Source: Peromyscus leucopus
Lineage: Eukaryota > Chordata > Mammalia > Rodentia > Cricetidae
DNA length: 64,000 nucleotides
Direction of reading: 5' to 3'
NCBI RefSeq assembly: GCF_004664715.2
Contig: NC_051084.1
Location: 59,019,334-59,083,333 of the forward strand
Position numbers and translations under genes: made by a program. This document shows, one piece after another, positions 1-10,574 of the stretch. Within the stretch, counting starts at the first letter, position 1; every line of letters begins with the position of its first letter. The notes beneath the pieces were generated by a model that was not told the DNA's origin, did not search any database, and worked only from the letters and a program-made list of their open reading frames with translations.

Positions 1-1
1 T

Positions 2-385
2 GAAGCCCCTCCTGGGAGTTCAGAAAGTACTGAAAGCCCATGGTGTAAACTATATTTAAAACTTAAAGAGCTAAATGCCTTTGATTATCTTGATTCATCA
101 ACAGTGAGTGGCAATGGACTTAGTGACGCTGTATTTGAAGCTTTTGATAGTTTGGGGGAAAATAAAGACCACAGTGATGCTGCTGGTCGGTTGCTCTTAA
201 TATCTCTGGATAAATTTCTAAAGGATTGGAATGAGTGCCATGCTAAAATCAAACAACTTCCGGACACTGTGAAGAACAACAATGAACTTGGTGATAAAGT
301 TGACAGGCTCCAGATTCAAAGAAACGGTCTAACAGGAGGGTTGGGATGGAGTGTGGGAGAAGGTGATCAAGGCGAAGGAACTTGA
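2..385 (+). CDS. Unassigned open reading frame, cut by the left window edge (exon or retrocopy remnant)
   Basis: The frame is open from base 2 to a stop ending at 385 (127 codons). An internal ATG lies at 104, but the open frame upstream of it looks equally protein-like, so the true start probably lies outside the window. The first ~105 residues have balanced, globular or helical composition: an acidic stretch (ENKDHSD near residues 53-59), then an amphipathic LDKFLKDWNE segment that could be a helix or coiled coil. The last ~18 residues (LTGGLGWSV...) are low quality and may be read-through into intron or 3' flank; a possible donor 'aag|gtgatc' lies near 360. A T-rich run ending in AG (409-433) follows. 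No poly(A) tail or target duplication is visible on this side, so retrocopy and real exon remain equally possible. I do not recognise the family. Confidence 0.35.
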   Translation, partial: EAPPGSSESTESPWCKLYLKLKELNAFDYLDSSTVSGNGLSDAVFEAFDSLGENKDHSDAAGRLLLISLDKFLKDWNECHAKIKQLPDTVKNNNELGDKVDRLQIQRNGLTGGLGWSVGEGDQGEGT

Positions 386-452
386 GCCTGGGATTTTCTC
401 ATCAGCAGGTTTTTTTTTTGTTTTTTTTTTTAGATTTACCGTTTAAAACTCT

Positions 453-453
<1 letters not shown>

Positions 454-506
<53 letters not shown>

Positions 507-662
507 TAGTGGATATGTGCAGGAGTGTGCAGGTTCCCCACAGAGACTATAGATGTCTGGCCCCCGGAGCTGGAGTTACAGGTGGTTGGGAACTGGGAGC
601 CAAACTTAGGTCCTCCTAAACAGCAGAATACACTCTTAACCCCGGAACAGTCCCTCCAGCCC
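454..662 (-). mobile_element. B3/B2-type SINE, minus strand, with CA/TG tail
   Basis: Read on the minus strand, the right end (near 640-662) gives the tRNA-derived head of the B2/B3 group ('gggctggagggactg...gttaagagtg'), followed by the 'ggacctaagtttggctcccag' type block and a CA-rich 3' end. The tail is a pure TG run on the plus strand (454-504, about 25 dinucleotides). The element is well diverged. It explains a spurious poly-His/Thr reading frame in this stretch. Confidence 0.75.
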
Positions 663-1240
663 TTCCCAGCTTTTTGATGGGAGTGAAATGAGGGGTAAGA
701 AGGGTGTGAGCAAGAGCAGGGAAATAAAAAGATGTAAGAAGACCTTTCACAGGAGGCCATGCCCTGAATCACCTTGGTAACCCAGGAGAGTGGCCAGGTT
801 CTCAGGCTTGAGTGACTGGTGGGATGATGGTATTTCATAGCAAAAGCCACTGGGAAGATGGCATGAGACGCTCCATATAGCCCCTTTGGCCCAGTGCCCA
901 GCTCAGATACAGTGCCCGAAGCCTGGCAGCATCCTTACCTACTCACTCCAGAGCAAAGCAGAGAGACGGTGGTGGTGAATGAATATGGAGATGTGTGTGT
1001 TCTGTTCCTTAGCTTTTGTTTGTATACTTGGGTCCTGATGCCTGCGGCAAACAAAATGCATCTTTACAGCCTCAAGACTTAACTTGAATTCTCACTATGA
1101 TTTTGGCTCTGATTAGAAAAAAAAAAAACGGGATAATAAGCCACAGTGAGACTGTAGGCAAAGACTTCCATGAGGCTTTAGAAAAGAACACACCAACATT
1201 CTGTCACTTCTCCCTCTGATTACAGGTCTCCCTCAGAAAC
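663..1240. other. Unique sequence, no gene seen
   Basis: Single-copy-looking DNA between the B3 and the CpG-bearing segment. Only short accidental reading frames occur. An A12 run lies near 1118-1129. No repeat family was recognised. Confidence 0.5.
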
Positions 1241-1249
1241 TCCTTTTTC

Positions 1250-1470
1250 TCTTCTTTTAGAAGAAAGGAAAACAAAAATCTTGACAGCCTGGCTTCAGAA
1301 ACAGTGGACAGCATTGTCGTAACGAGCACATTCGTTATGCGCGAGAAGCTTGCCGCGGGCACTAATGACATTCACAAAGCCAGGAGGGTGAAATGCCTGG
1401 GGAGGTTCGGTTGTGTTATATCCTGTGTAGAGCTCTGTGTGTGCTTAATTTGTGAAAAATAGACTTAATA
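1250..1470. promoter_or_regulatory. CpG-bearing unique segment, candidate conserved non-coding element
   Basis: Most of the window is CpG-poor, yet 1316-1362 holds a cluster of CpGs ('gtcgtaacgag', 'ttcgttatgcgcg', 'gccgcgggc'). A perfect inverted repeat is present: TAACGA at 1320-1325 and TCGTTA at 1332-1337, separated by six bases. CpG retention outside an island suggests low germline methylation or constraint. This is inference; no binding-site identity is claimed. Confidence 0.3.
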
Positions 1471-2439
1471 ATTTGTCGACTTTTGTCTTTTTCTTTTTCT
1501 TTTTGATTCTCCACTCTCCTTTCCTTAAAGCAGCATTTGTTTAATCCCAGCATGGATGCAGAAAGGAAGCATTGTAGCTGAAGTTTTTACTCCGCGGACT
1601 CCAAAGTCACAAAGCATGATGGGAAAGAAAAAACAAGCGGGCAATTAATAGCGTTCGTTTCAGATGTTTTCATTCGAGCTGGTATCCCTTTTAACACAGT
1701 GCTTTGCGGTGCGTTCATGTTTCTTTCACTGTCAGGGCAAACCGAGCTCCTGGACTCAAAGAACACCTGAGTGAAGAGGTGGCTTAGGGTCAGCCTGGTG
1801 GCTCTGCATGCTTGAGGATGCCAGGCCTTGTGGAACTTGCACCAGGCCACGGTAGAGCTCAGGATTACACAAGAACATGCATTCTGTGGCTCTTTCCTTC
1901 AGTCTCCCCTGTTTTCACCCTCGCTTTAATGTGAATGTTCTTTTCTGGGAAGTGAGGAACTATTAAAGACGTCAAGGGATTTCCAAATTGACATGGGCCT
2001 CTGGGAGCCTTTACTCAACTCGGAAGCTCCGATGTCTCCAAGGTGGTGGATAAGAACAAGAGAGGAAGGCCTGGGCCTGGCTCGTGGACCTGAATCTAGC
2101 CACTTCTGTGCATGTAAACAAGTCCAGACCTGGCAGATGGAAAATTCGAAATGCTCCCATCGAGATGGTGGTGACAGGACCCATCCTCGCAAAGGTCTGT
2201 TTACATATTGCTTCCACTCACAGTACTCCTCTGGGCCTAGGGTTTTTCTCTGAGGTTGGAGGTACTGGGATGGATGCTCTGGAGGATTTTTCCAGTTTAG
2301 GCTTCTGATGGTTTCAGGATCCTGAATATAGACATTTATCTTTCCCATAGATTCTTCTCATGAATGTTTGGCTGCAGTCAGACCAATAGTTTTTCTTCTG
2401 AAGAACCTGTGATGTTTCCTGCCCACCCTGGCCTTTGCA

Positions 2440-2612
2440 CAACCATGCCTCCCCGCCACCCCCGAACATTTTAACCTCCCTTTCACCTAACCATGCTTCT
2501 TCTGGAATGTAAGCACTGAGGGAGGAGGGAGCCACCACTGCTGTGGTCTGCTCCTCGGTGATGCCACCGATATATTAGGTACTCAATAAATATTCACAAA
2601 GCATGGATTGAA
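2440..2612 (+). mobile_element. L2/MIR-type ancient repeat 3' end, probable
   Basis: The stretch ends in 'ggtactcaataaatattca' followed by 'gcatggattgaa', the pattern of L2/MIR-type 3' ends in mammals. The upstream part is too diverged for a firm subfamily call. Confidence 0.4.
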
Positions 2613-3076
2613 ATGGTCCTGGGCTTTCTATCCTTCTCCGGAAGTCTTATCAAACCACAGTCCGGTCTTTCGTCTTAACTTGTAGGCTTGGTCTCCCTCT
2701 AGCACTCAGTACTGAATCTGACAGAGAAGACACGGAGGTCTGTAAGGTCACTGGGGCTCCGTCTTTGAGCCGAGCTCTAGACATTGGTGCCGGTCTTTGT
2801 TATAGCCTCTAGAGAGCTTCTGGCTGAAGAGATGGTAGTCTGGTGTGCTTTGTTCATGCCCGGACTGGGTTCTGTCTTTGCACTCACCTTCCAGGAGCCT
2901 CTGATGACTCGCTCCCTGTGGCTCTTACTCTGCTGTAGAAAGTAGTTACTGGCAGACCCCAGTTCTTCTCCATCTTGCCCTGGTGAAGTCAGTTGCCTCA
3001 CGATCTGTGCCACCCACTGTGGAAGTCACTCTCCTGGTACTCTGATTCATTAGTGTCCATTAAGATATTTGTCTCA

Positions 3077-3356
3077 GGCTGGGAAGATATCTCAGTCAGC
3101 AAAGGACTTGCATCCATGAGGACCTGAGTTCAGTCCTCAGAGCCTACTTCAAAAAAGAAAAGGCCAAGTATGGTATCTCACACTTGTCATTCCAGCACTG
3201 GGGAGGAGTAGACAGGAAGATCCTAGAGCTTGCTAGTCAGACCAATGAGAGTTTCTGTCACAAAAGAACATGCATAGCAACTGAGAAATAAAATCTGACG
3301 TGGTCCTCTGGCCCTGCACAGGCAATGCACACGCATGCATGTGCACCCACACATGT

Positions 3357-3392
<36 letters not shown>
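3077..3392 (+). mobile_element. Composite tRNA-head plus B1-like SINE (B4 type) with CA tail
   Basis: The head 'ggctgggaagatatctcagt...gaggacctgagttcagtcct' is tRNA-derived. It is joined to a B1-like body ('gccaagtatggtatctcac...ttccagcactgggga'), then 'ccaatgagag' and a 'cctctggccctgcacaggca' 3' segment typical of the composite rodent SINEs. It terminates in a pure CA run at 3359-3392. Confidence 0.65.
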
Positions 3393-3395
<3 letters not shown>

Positions 3396-5130
3396 ATTCA
3401 TCCTGCTGATCCAGTTTGTCTCTCTGCTGGTGCCCCCAACATTTCTTTTCTATGATGTGTCTTTTGTTGAGCCGCTCATACTTCCTGAGTTGGACTGACA
3501 GACCTCCTGCCAACCTGGCAGCCTATGAAGCGCTCCATTACAGCCGGGCCTCTGCTGAGGGAGAGGCAGCAGAGACAGGTAGATCCCAGCTGATGGCTGG
3601 CCAGCCAGGGTAGCCATGCTCACTAAGAAACTCTGCCTCAAACAAACAAATACAGCGATGGAGAGCAACAGAGGAAGGAGTCTGATGTCAGCTCCTGGCT
3701 TCCACATGTATGGCATGTGTAACCCCCAACATGTACATGCACATGTACAACATGACACCCACTCCCTTGAAAACAGAAGAGAGTGAAAACAGGAGAGGAG
3801 AATCAGATGCGTGGGGTTGCCATGGGCTACTCCAGGGGTAGTCCTGGAGGCTATGGGTGCAGCTCATAGAGGAGAGTTTGTACCTGAAGCAAGGAGAACT
3901 GGCTCCTCATGCTCTAAATTCGAAAATGTTTTTCACAGACTGATATAAAAAATCACACACAAGAAGGTCTGTGAAGACCTTTATAAACTTAAAATCACTA
4001 GTAAGGATGGGGGTGAGCGAGCTGGCTTTGTTGACCAGTGTCCTCTGCACCTGGAGCTATTCTAGTGCCTGGCTCGGTGCCCCAGAAAAGGAAAGTGGTG
4101 ATGTTTGGGTTCCACTTTGCCATGTGGCTGCTGGTGTTTGGCTAGAGACCTGCTGATCTGTAGGAGGCAAGGTATTCCGGGGACAAGCCTTGCTTGCCTT
4201 TGGGCTGGACTTTCACATTTTGGTGTGAGCATACAGAAATGTTGATTCTTGATCTTTTCACAAAGAGTCCAAGGGAGACAGAACCACGCCCCCCCCCCCC
4301 CCCCCTTGATCGTCTTTCCATACCGCCCTCCATTCTTCCAAACAAGGAAACGCTTGCTTGGGTTTCAAAGGTCTGCGCTCCTTTGAAGAGCTGGAGCCAG
4401 GAAGAACGGGCGTGACAGGAAGGATGGTGTTTGGCACAGGGGCTGGTGAACTGGAGAGCTCCGTGAAAGAAGGATGGACCGGCGAAACGGCGGAAGAGGT
4501 TTCTGTGTGCTTGATGGCTGAGGATAGCACAACTTGTTACCAGGAGAGGCCTGGGAAGACTTCTGGATATTTCTAAGAGAGAAAGAGCGATAATTGCCTT
4601 TCTGAGATGATTTACAGGCATTCTTTTTGTGGTCTCTTCAATTTCTTTGTTCGCTCTATAAAGTTTGTGAAAGAAAATAGAAATGTATACACACATGGAG
4701 ACAAATGGGCCCTGAACTCTTTCCCAGTGAATACTCACTCTTAGAACTCCGTACTTCTGTGCACAGAGGCCTCTAAGTAATGAGAAAAATACTGAAAATT
4801 TAGAGTGAGCGGACATGGAAGTTCATTAGTAGCCAGTTCATTAAGCGTGCAGTGTAGCTTCCTATTGGGTGATTGTCTCCATTGTTAACTCTTGGGAACA
4901 CAACCTTCCAATGTCATCTTTAAATGGGAATAATGAAACACCAAATGCCCAATGTAGACAATTGCAAAGCTGAAGTGACCCAGTGTCCAAATACCAAGAG
5001 GCTCAAAAAGAAAGTGGCAGTGTCAGATTGCTCTGCTTCCTCATGAGAAGGAGCAGTCCCAGTGGAGGGAGCAGAATACAGCTGGCCCAGGTGGAAGAAG
5101 CCTTGGAGCACACTAAATTTCCCTATGGTC
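3393..5130. other. Unique sequence with an uninterrupted C17 run; no gene seen
   Basis: No recognised repeat apart from C17 at 4289-4305. The longest complete ATG-started frame in the window lies here on the minus strand (4142-4816, 224 codons). It crosses the C run, has no recognisable domain, and looks accidental. Confidence 0.45.
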
Positions 5131-5136
5131 AGTCTG

Positions 5137-5190
<54 letters not shown>
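5137..5190. repeat. (TATC)n tetranucleotide microsatellite
   Basis: About 13 uninterrupted TCTA/TATC units, flanked on the right by degenerate 'atcatcatctatatctatctgtctatcc' out to about 5225. Likely polymorphic. Confidence 0.95.
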
Positions 5191-5292
5191 ATGATCATCA
5201 TCATCTATATCTATCTGTCTATCCATCCCATAGCATCAAGTTGTATACTTTAAACATACAATATAAAAATTGCTTTTACAGAACTAAAAACA

Positions 5293-5480
5293 GGCCAGTG
5301 AGGTGGTTCAGTGGATACCAATGTCCACTGTGCAAGCCTGGCAACTTGAATTCAGTCCCTGGAACCCACATGAAGGTGGACAGAGAGAACTGACTCTACA
5401 CAGTTGTCCCCTGACCTTTGTGTCTGCACAGCCACCTCCCATAACAACAACAAAAACAATATTATTAATAAAATGTAAGC
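5293..5480 (+). mobile_element. RSINE1-type SINE
   Basis: Head 'ggccagtgaggtggttcagt' followed by 'ggaacccacatgaaggtgg', 'gagagaactgactctacac' and 'agttgtcccctgacctttg'. This block order is diagnostic for the tRNA-derived RSINE1/B4-related rodent SINEs. The 3' end is A-rich with AAC/ATT simple repeats. Confidence 0.75.
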
Positions 5481-5499
5481 GCCTAAAAACAATAACAGA

Positions 5500-6190
5500 A
5501 GTCAAACCAGTCTCAGAATGTCTCCAAAGATGTAGACTTAGAAATGTCTATATTGCCTTTTTTAGAAAAACTCTTTTTTCTTAAGCATCAGTAGCAATAA
5601 GACTTTAAGGAGTACTTCCCATCTCTTACATCTTGAGAGGAAAGCTCTTATCCAGAGGCAAGAAGCAGTTTGTTCTAGATGATCCATTAATCCCTGAACC
5701 AAGCCTATAAATGAAATGGTTTATGGAGAAAAGAATTAAAGAATTTACAGTCTTTGTCAAAACCTCAAAATAACTTCCATTACTTCTCTGTTTCAAATAA
5801 AGATTCATAGGCAGATCCAGAGAGGAATGATTTTCAAATTAAAAAGTTTTATGTGCTTTTCAAATAGAGGACTAAATTGAGGGAGGTCAGGCTCTTTCTC
5901 TGAGGAAATAGAAAGAATATTCTGGAAGGGGGGCTGTAAAAGCAAAGCAGGGGAGAACAGTCATTTGAGGAAGGCTTACTGAAAATATTTACAGACACAG
6001 TGAAGCCGGTTAGTCCTAAGTCTTCATTATTGGAGAACTCCCTGAGCAACTCACACACAGAATGGAGGTAGGATCTAGAACTTAATTATGAGCAGAAGTC
6101 ATACTTGTCATTAGCAAAACAGCTTGCAATCCAAAACAGTTTCTCTAGCTATGCTTCTTCATTGTCAAGGGAGGGAGGCATTTTCTTCAG
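5500..6190. other. Unique AT-rich sequence, no gene seen
   Basis: No repeat family or coding signal recognised between the RSINE1-type SINE and the minisatellite. Confidence 0.5.
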
Positions 6191-6192
6191 TA

Positions 6193-7057
6193 GTGTACCC
6201 ACGGATACAGTGTACACTAAGGTAGTGTACCCACTGATACAGTGTACACTAAAGTAGTGTACCCACAAATACAGTGTACACTAAAGTAGTGTACTCACTG
6301 AAACAGTGTACACTAAAGTACTGTACTCACTGAAACAGTGTACACTAAGGTAGTGTACCCACGGATACAGTGTACACTAAAGTAGTGTACTCACTGATAC
6401 AGTGTACACTAAAGTAGTGTACCCACGGATACAGTGTACACTAAAGTAGTGTACTCACTGATACAGTGCACACTAAAGTAGTGTACTCACTGAAACAGTG
6501 TACACTAAAGTACTGTACTCACTGAAACAGTGTACACTAAGGTAGTGTACCCACGGATACAGTGTACACTAAAGTAGTGTACTCACTGATACAGTGTACA
6601 CTAAAGTAGTGTACCCACGGATACAGTGTACACTAAAGTAGTGTACTCACGGATACAGTGTACACTAAAGTAGTGTACTCACTGAAACGGTGCACACTAA
6701 AGTAGTGTACCCACAGATACAGTGTACACTAAAGTAGTGTACTCACGGATACAGTGTACACTAAAGTAGTGTACTCACTGAAACGGTGCACACTAAAGTA
6801 GTGTACCCACAGATACAGTGTACACTAAAGTAGTGTACCCATGGATACAGTGTACACTAAAGTAGTGTACCCATGGATACAGTGTACACTAAAGTAGTGT
6901 ACTCACTGAAACAGTGTACACTAAGATAGTGTACTCAAAGATACAGTGTACACTAAGGTAGTGTACCCACAGATACAGTGTACGTAGTGTACCCACAGAT
7001 ACAGTGTACACTAAAGTAGTGTACCCACAGATACAGTGTACACTAGTGTACCCACTT
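6193..7057. repeat. 32-bp minisatellite, about 27 units, each with a 10-bp palindrome
   Basis: The unit begins GTGTACCCACGGATACAG and ends TGTACACTAAAGTA, 32 bp in all. Unit starts fall at 6193, 6225 and so on without spacing change until 6984, where a shortened unit appears; a second shortened unit closes the array at 7048-7057. Almost every unit contains AGTGTACACT, a perfect palindrome, plus a further GTAC. Positions 10-13 of the unit vary among 'cgga', 'ctga', 'caga' and 'tgga' types. Variant blocks recur at 192 bp (6 units; compare 6321 with 6513) and 96 bp (3 units; compare 6684 with 6780), showing higher-order duplication. No frame stays open across the array, because 'cactaa' supplies stops. 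Confidence 0.97.
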
Positions 7058-7126
7058 TAAAAGTTTCCAATGCTCCTGTAAATAACCCTTCATGTTTGTT
7101 TCTGTAAGTGACCCTGAAGCTCACTG

Positions 7127-7128
<2 letters not shown>

Positions 7129-7176
<48 letters not shown>
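7129..7176. repeat. (CA)n microsatellite
   Basis: 24 perfect AC dinucleotides, about 70 bp downstream of the minisatellite. Confidence 0.97.
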
Positions 7177-7177
<1 letters not shown>

Positions 7178-7196
7178 AGCAGAGATCATCACTCTC

Positions 7197-8570
7197 TTAA
7201 CTAGCTTTAATTATCAACTTGACTAGTGTAGAGTCTGAAAGGAAAACATCAATTAAGGAACTGCCCCCATGATCTGAGTGGCCTGCACTGGCACCTGGGA
7301 CTATGGTGACATTTGGGCCTGGGCTGCTGCTGAGGACCATGTCTGGGTTTGTGGTCCTCCCACAGCTGGGGTCTGTGGTGTTGTCTGTGCCCCATGTTGC
7401 CAGCAAAGGCCACAGGGATGCCTGGGATCTGGGACACAACAAGTGTTTGTGTTGGTGTCCAAGGGCCAAGCTGCCACTGGGACCACATCAATCTGAGTGG
7501 CCTGTGCTGTCACACGGGGTCATGGTGACATTTGGCCCAAGATGCGCCTGAGAGCCAGGTTTGGATTGGTGGTCCTACAGCAGTCACAGTCCGAGTTGAT
7601 CTCCACAGCTCCTGTTAGCACTGAGGGCCATGTGAATGCCCAGAGTCTGGTCAGCCACCTGGGACGATATCGCTGTCCAAGGACCGTGTAGCTGCCAAGG
7701 CCATGCTGATCTGGATGGCCTGTGCTGCCACAGGGGCCATAATGATGTCCAAGCTCAAGTTGCAACCGAGGGTCATGTCTGGGTCTGTGTTCCTGCTGCA
7801 GTTGGGGTCTGTGTTGATGCCGGTGGCCCATGTTACCGTGAGGGGTCATAGGAACCATGACTGTTGAAATCCCAGGGCTGTGCTGAGCCAGCCCCACCCT
7901 TCATTGGCCCAGGAATGGCTAGCCTTGCCCTTCTCTGGATGCTATAGCAGGAGAGCTGGTTCTGCCCTTCATGGGAACTTGCCCCCATACTCAGGAGAGG
8001 CAGCCCCACCACTCACTGTGGGTATGGGAGAACTGGCCCTGAGGGCATGGGCCAGAATGACAGTCATAGGATCTCCATGACTTGGGGCCACAGCAGGATA
8101 TCTGAGAAGAGTTTTGGTGAGGGTCCAGTGATGATGGTGGGCCAGAGGCCTTGAATTAGACCCATGGCTCATTGCAATGAATATTTGTGGGTGGGGCTGA
8201 TTGACACACCACAGCTCCTGATGCCACTAGGACCAATGAAGAGATGTTGGAGAGTCAGGAAAGACAGAGGAGCAAGGTGGTTTTTTTTTTTTTTTTGTTT
8301 TGTTCTTAGTGTTTTTGGAGGGGGTTTCTTTGGAGCAGACACTGCAGGTGTGAGGGGCAGATATGGAGGGACTGGGAGGTGAGCAGGATTGGGATGCATG
8401 ATGTGAAATTCCCAAAGAATCAATAAAGAATTATATTATTTTAAAAAAAAAAAGGAATTGCCTCCATCAGATCACCTGTGGGCGTGTCCGTGGAGGGTTG
8501 TCTTGATTGTTAATTGATGTAGACAAGGAGTTTGGTTGAAGGTCGAAGTAGTTGGCAGAAAACTGAATCT
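7197..8570. mobile_element. Older rodent interspersed repeat, split by an L1 insertion
   Basis: The left part (about 7197-7270, 'ttatcaacttgactagtgtag') and the right part (about 8452-8570, 'cacctgtgggcgtgtccgtgg...ttgtcttgattgttaattgatgt') form one element of a common rodent repeat that reads 'caacttgac...agatca...cctgtgggcatgtctgtggg'. I cannot give its class with certainty. The L1 at 7271-8451 interrupts it, so this element is the older of the two. Confidence 0.6.
7271..8451 (+). mobile_element. 5'-truncated L1, 3' UTR only, GC-rich type
   Basis: The body is the GC-rich rodent L1 3' UTR built from repeated 'ggccatgctgatctgagtgg', 'gggtctgtgttgatg' and 'ccatgttaccg' motifs. It ends in 'gatgtgaaattcccaaag', AATAAAG and an A tail at about 8442-8453. 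Target duplications of 16 bp with two mismatches flank it (7255-7270, aaggaactgcccccat; 8452-8467, aaggaattgcctccat). No coding part of ORF2 is included. Reading frames predicted in this block are artefacts of its GC-rich, stop-poor composition. A related copy lies at 19933-21357. Confidence 0.85.
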
Positions 8571-9920
8571 AAGATCATGTTTAAAATGTCCTGTCTATAT
8601 TTATTTTTCACCACAATACTTGCCTAAAACAGAAACAGAGTTATAATTGATTCAGGTTGGAAAGATGACTTAAAATTCATCTAACAATCTTTTGGCAACC
8701 TTTCCATTGAGGTATAAACACACATATTGAAAAGTCCACAAGTCCCTTGCCTCTCGATAGTTTTCCAATCAAAAACACGCACATGTTAAGTAACAGGGCA
8801 TTTGTAGAATTGCAGATCTCTTGAGCCCTTTTCAAGGCACAGCCCACTCCACCTTCTTAAGGTCAAACATTTACATCTCCACCTGGTAAATCAATAAACC
8901 GAGATCTGTGATGGATGAAAGTCTATTCTGCATAAATGATTCAACCAAGAGCAAATTATTAGTGAGAACATGAAAAGACAGTCTTGTGTGGTCCAATTAG
9001 TTTTTTTCCCCACCAATTAAATTAACTAACGAACTAAATGAAGTTCATTTACTCCCATTTAATTTAACAATATAAGTCAACCCCAAATAATGTAAAACTA
9101 CAGTAATGGTTCCCAAAATGTTTCATTCATTGAATCAAAGCAATTATTCCTGCCAGGTGGTAGCCTTGTTCTTGAGTATTTGTTTATCAACAGATACAGT
9201 ATCTTTTCTTATTTTAGATATTAATCATGGCTTTTGAAGTTGCTCTCTGACTTAAGTACCATCTCTGTACTTTCTGTCTCTTTCCCATTCTTAGTTCATA
9301 GCTAACAGTGCTTTGAGTGAGGTGCTAGGGGGCTGCCCGTGTGGGTGGCAGGGTTCTTTGTAGGGATTCTCCCTAGGGGAAGTTGGATGTGAGCCATTCA
9401 CTGGGTGATCTCCATTTTCTGTATTCTCTGGGATTATTTCATTTGGATAGGTACCTCATCTTTCAAATGCCTGGAGGAAGACGGGAACTGCAAGTATTTG
9501 GAAAGCAGCTTGCCAGAGGGAGATAGATACAGGGCTGCTCATCATCCAGGCTTTGATTAGTTCCAACTGCATTTGTGCCTGTTCCCTGTCTCCTTTGAGG
9601 ACCACTAACAGTCATCTCCTTTATGTGTAGCCACACCAGTGATCAAACACTTGTCTCCTCTTTAATCTCAAGTTGCTGTGGTTTAAAAAAAATGTGTTAT
9701 TGCTAATTATTTTGGCTTTATTGTATTATACTTTACATATATTACCTACCTACATACAAGTCATATAATTTAGGTAGGCAGATATTGAATGTTGGCAATG
9801 GTGCACATTTTGATGGATCTTGGTAATCATGTTCAGGATGAAGAATAGGCACCACCTTTAAGACTTCCTTCTATACCATGCTCCATGTCCAGGCAGCCAG
9901 CAGGATAGGAGACTAGAAGC
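8571..9920. other. AT-rich unique or deeply decayed sequence, no gene seen
   Basis: A short part near 8697-8890 ('ttgaggtataaacacacat') faintly resembles ancient L1-type 3' sequence. Nothing else was recognised. Confidence 0.4.
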
Positions 9921-9924
9921 AACT

Positions 9925-10058
9925 GGGCTGTGGTGGCACATGCCTTTAATCTTAACCCTTGGGTGGCAGAGGCAGGTGGATCTCTGTGAGTTCGAGGCCA
10001 GCCTGGTCTACAGAGTGAGTTCCAGGACAGCCAAGGCTTGTTACACAGAGAAACCCTG
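9925..10058 (+). mobile_element. B1 SINE, left part; the right end lies at 10575-10593
   Basis: Matches B1 from 'gggctgtggtggcacatgcc' through 'gagttcgaggccagcctgg' to 'acacagagaaaccctg'. The missing end, 'accctgtcttaaaaaa', resumes at 10575 after an LTR insertion. The A tail has decayed into the GA microsatellite at 10593-10652. Confidence 0.92.
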
Positions 10059-10574
10059 TGTAGCAGGAATCTTAAAAGTTCTTATTAATAAAGTCAAACC
10101 TGAGGCGAGTTATTGGGGTCCATGCTGGTAGATCAGAGAGACAGAACAAGCCACAGCTATCTCACATCGCCGGATCCTCAGCTGGTCTTGTCTCCTCAGA
10201 CTGGAGGCCTCTGAGTCCTCATCCGGAATGGGTCTCAGCTGAACTGCTGCTGGAAAGCCTGAATGCTTAACCAGCCAAAATCAAATGCCTCTAGTTTTTG
10301 GTCCTCACGCCTTATATATCTTTTTGCTTTCTACCACCACTCCCTGGGATTAAAGGCTGGCTTTCTGGGATTAAAGGCATGTCACCATGCTTGGCTATTT
10401 CCACTGTGGCCTTGAACTCACAGAGATCCAGAGGGATTTCTATCTCTGGAATGCTAGGATTAAAGGTGTGAGTGCCACCATTTTCTAGCCTTTGTATCTA
10501 GTGGCTGTCTGTTCTCTGACCCCAGATAAATTTATTAAGGTACACAATATTTTGGGGAACACAATACCACTACA
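10059..10574 (-). mobile_element. Solo LTR (class II/ERVK-like) inserted in a B1
   Basis: The 516-bp element starts TG and ends CA on either strand and is flanked by the 6-bp duplication accctg (10053-10058 and 10575-10580). Six-base duplications are typical of class II endogenous retroviruses. Read on the minus strand it carries AATAAA-type sequence near its left end, two B1-like 'cacctttaatccta' blocks, a TATATAAGGCGTGAGGACC promoter-like block (about 10310-10330 on plus), then an AATAAG near the right end. It has no internal viral genes. Related copies lie at 27933 and 55387. Confidence 0.85.

Noticed and set aside
443..850. Minus frame ending in a His/Thr repeat
   Set aside because: The repeat is the translated (TG/CA)n tail of a B3 SINE and the rest is SINE body.
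4142..4816. 224-codon minus-strand open frame, the longest complete one in the window
   Set aside because: It crosses a C17 run that gives a Gly stretch, has no recognisable domain, and the sequence shows no splice or promoter context. It is most likely a chance frame.
6193..7057. Possible CRISPR-like array
   Set aside because: Units are directly contiguous with no unique spacers, and the context is a rodent nuclear genome.
7197..8423. Many overlapping frames on both strands
   Set aside because: The block is a GC-rich L1 3' UTR in which stops are rare in several frames. None corresponds to L1 ORF1 or ORF2.
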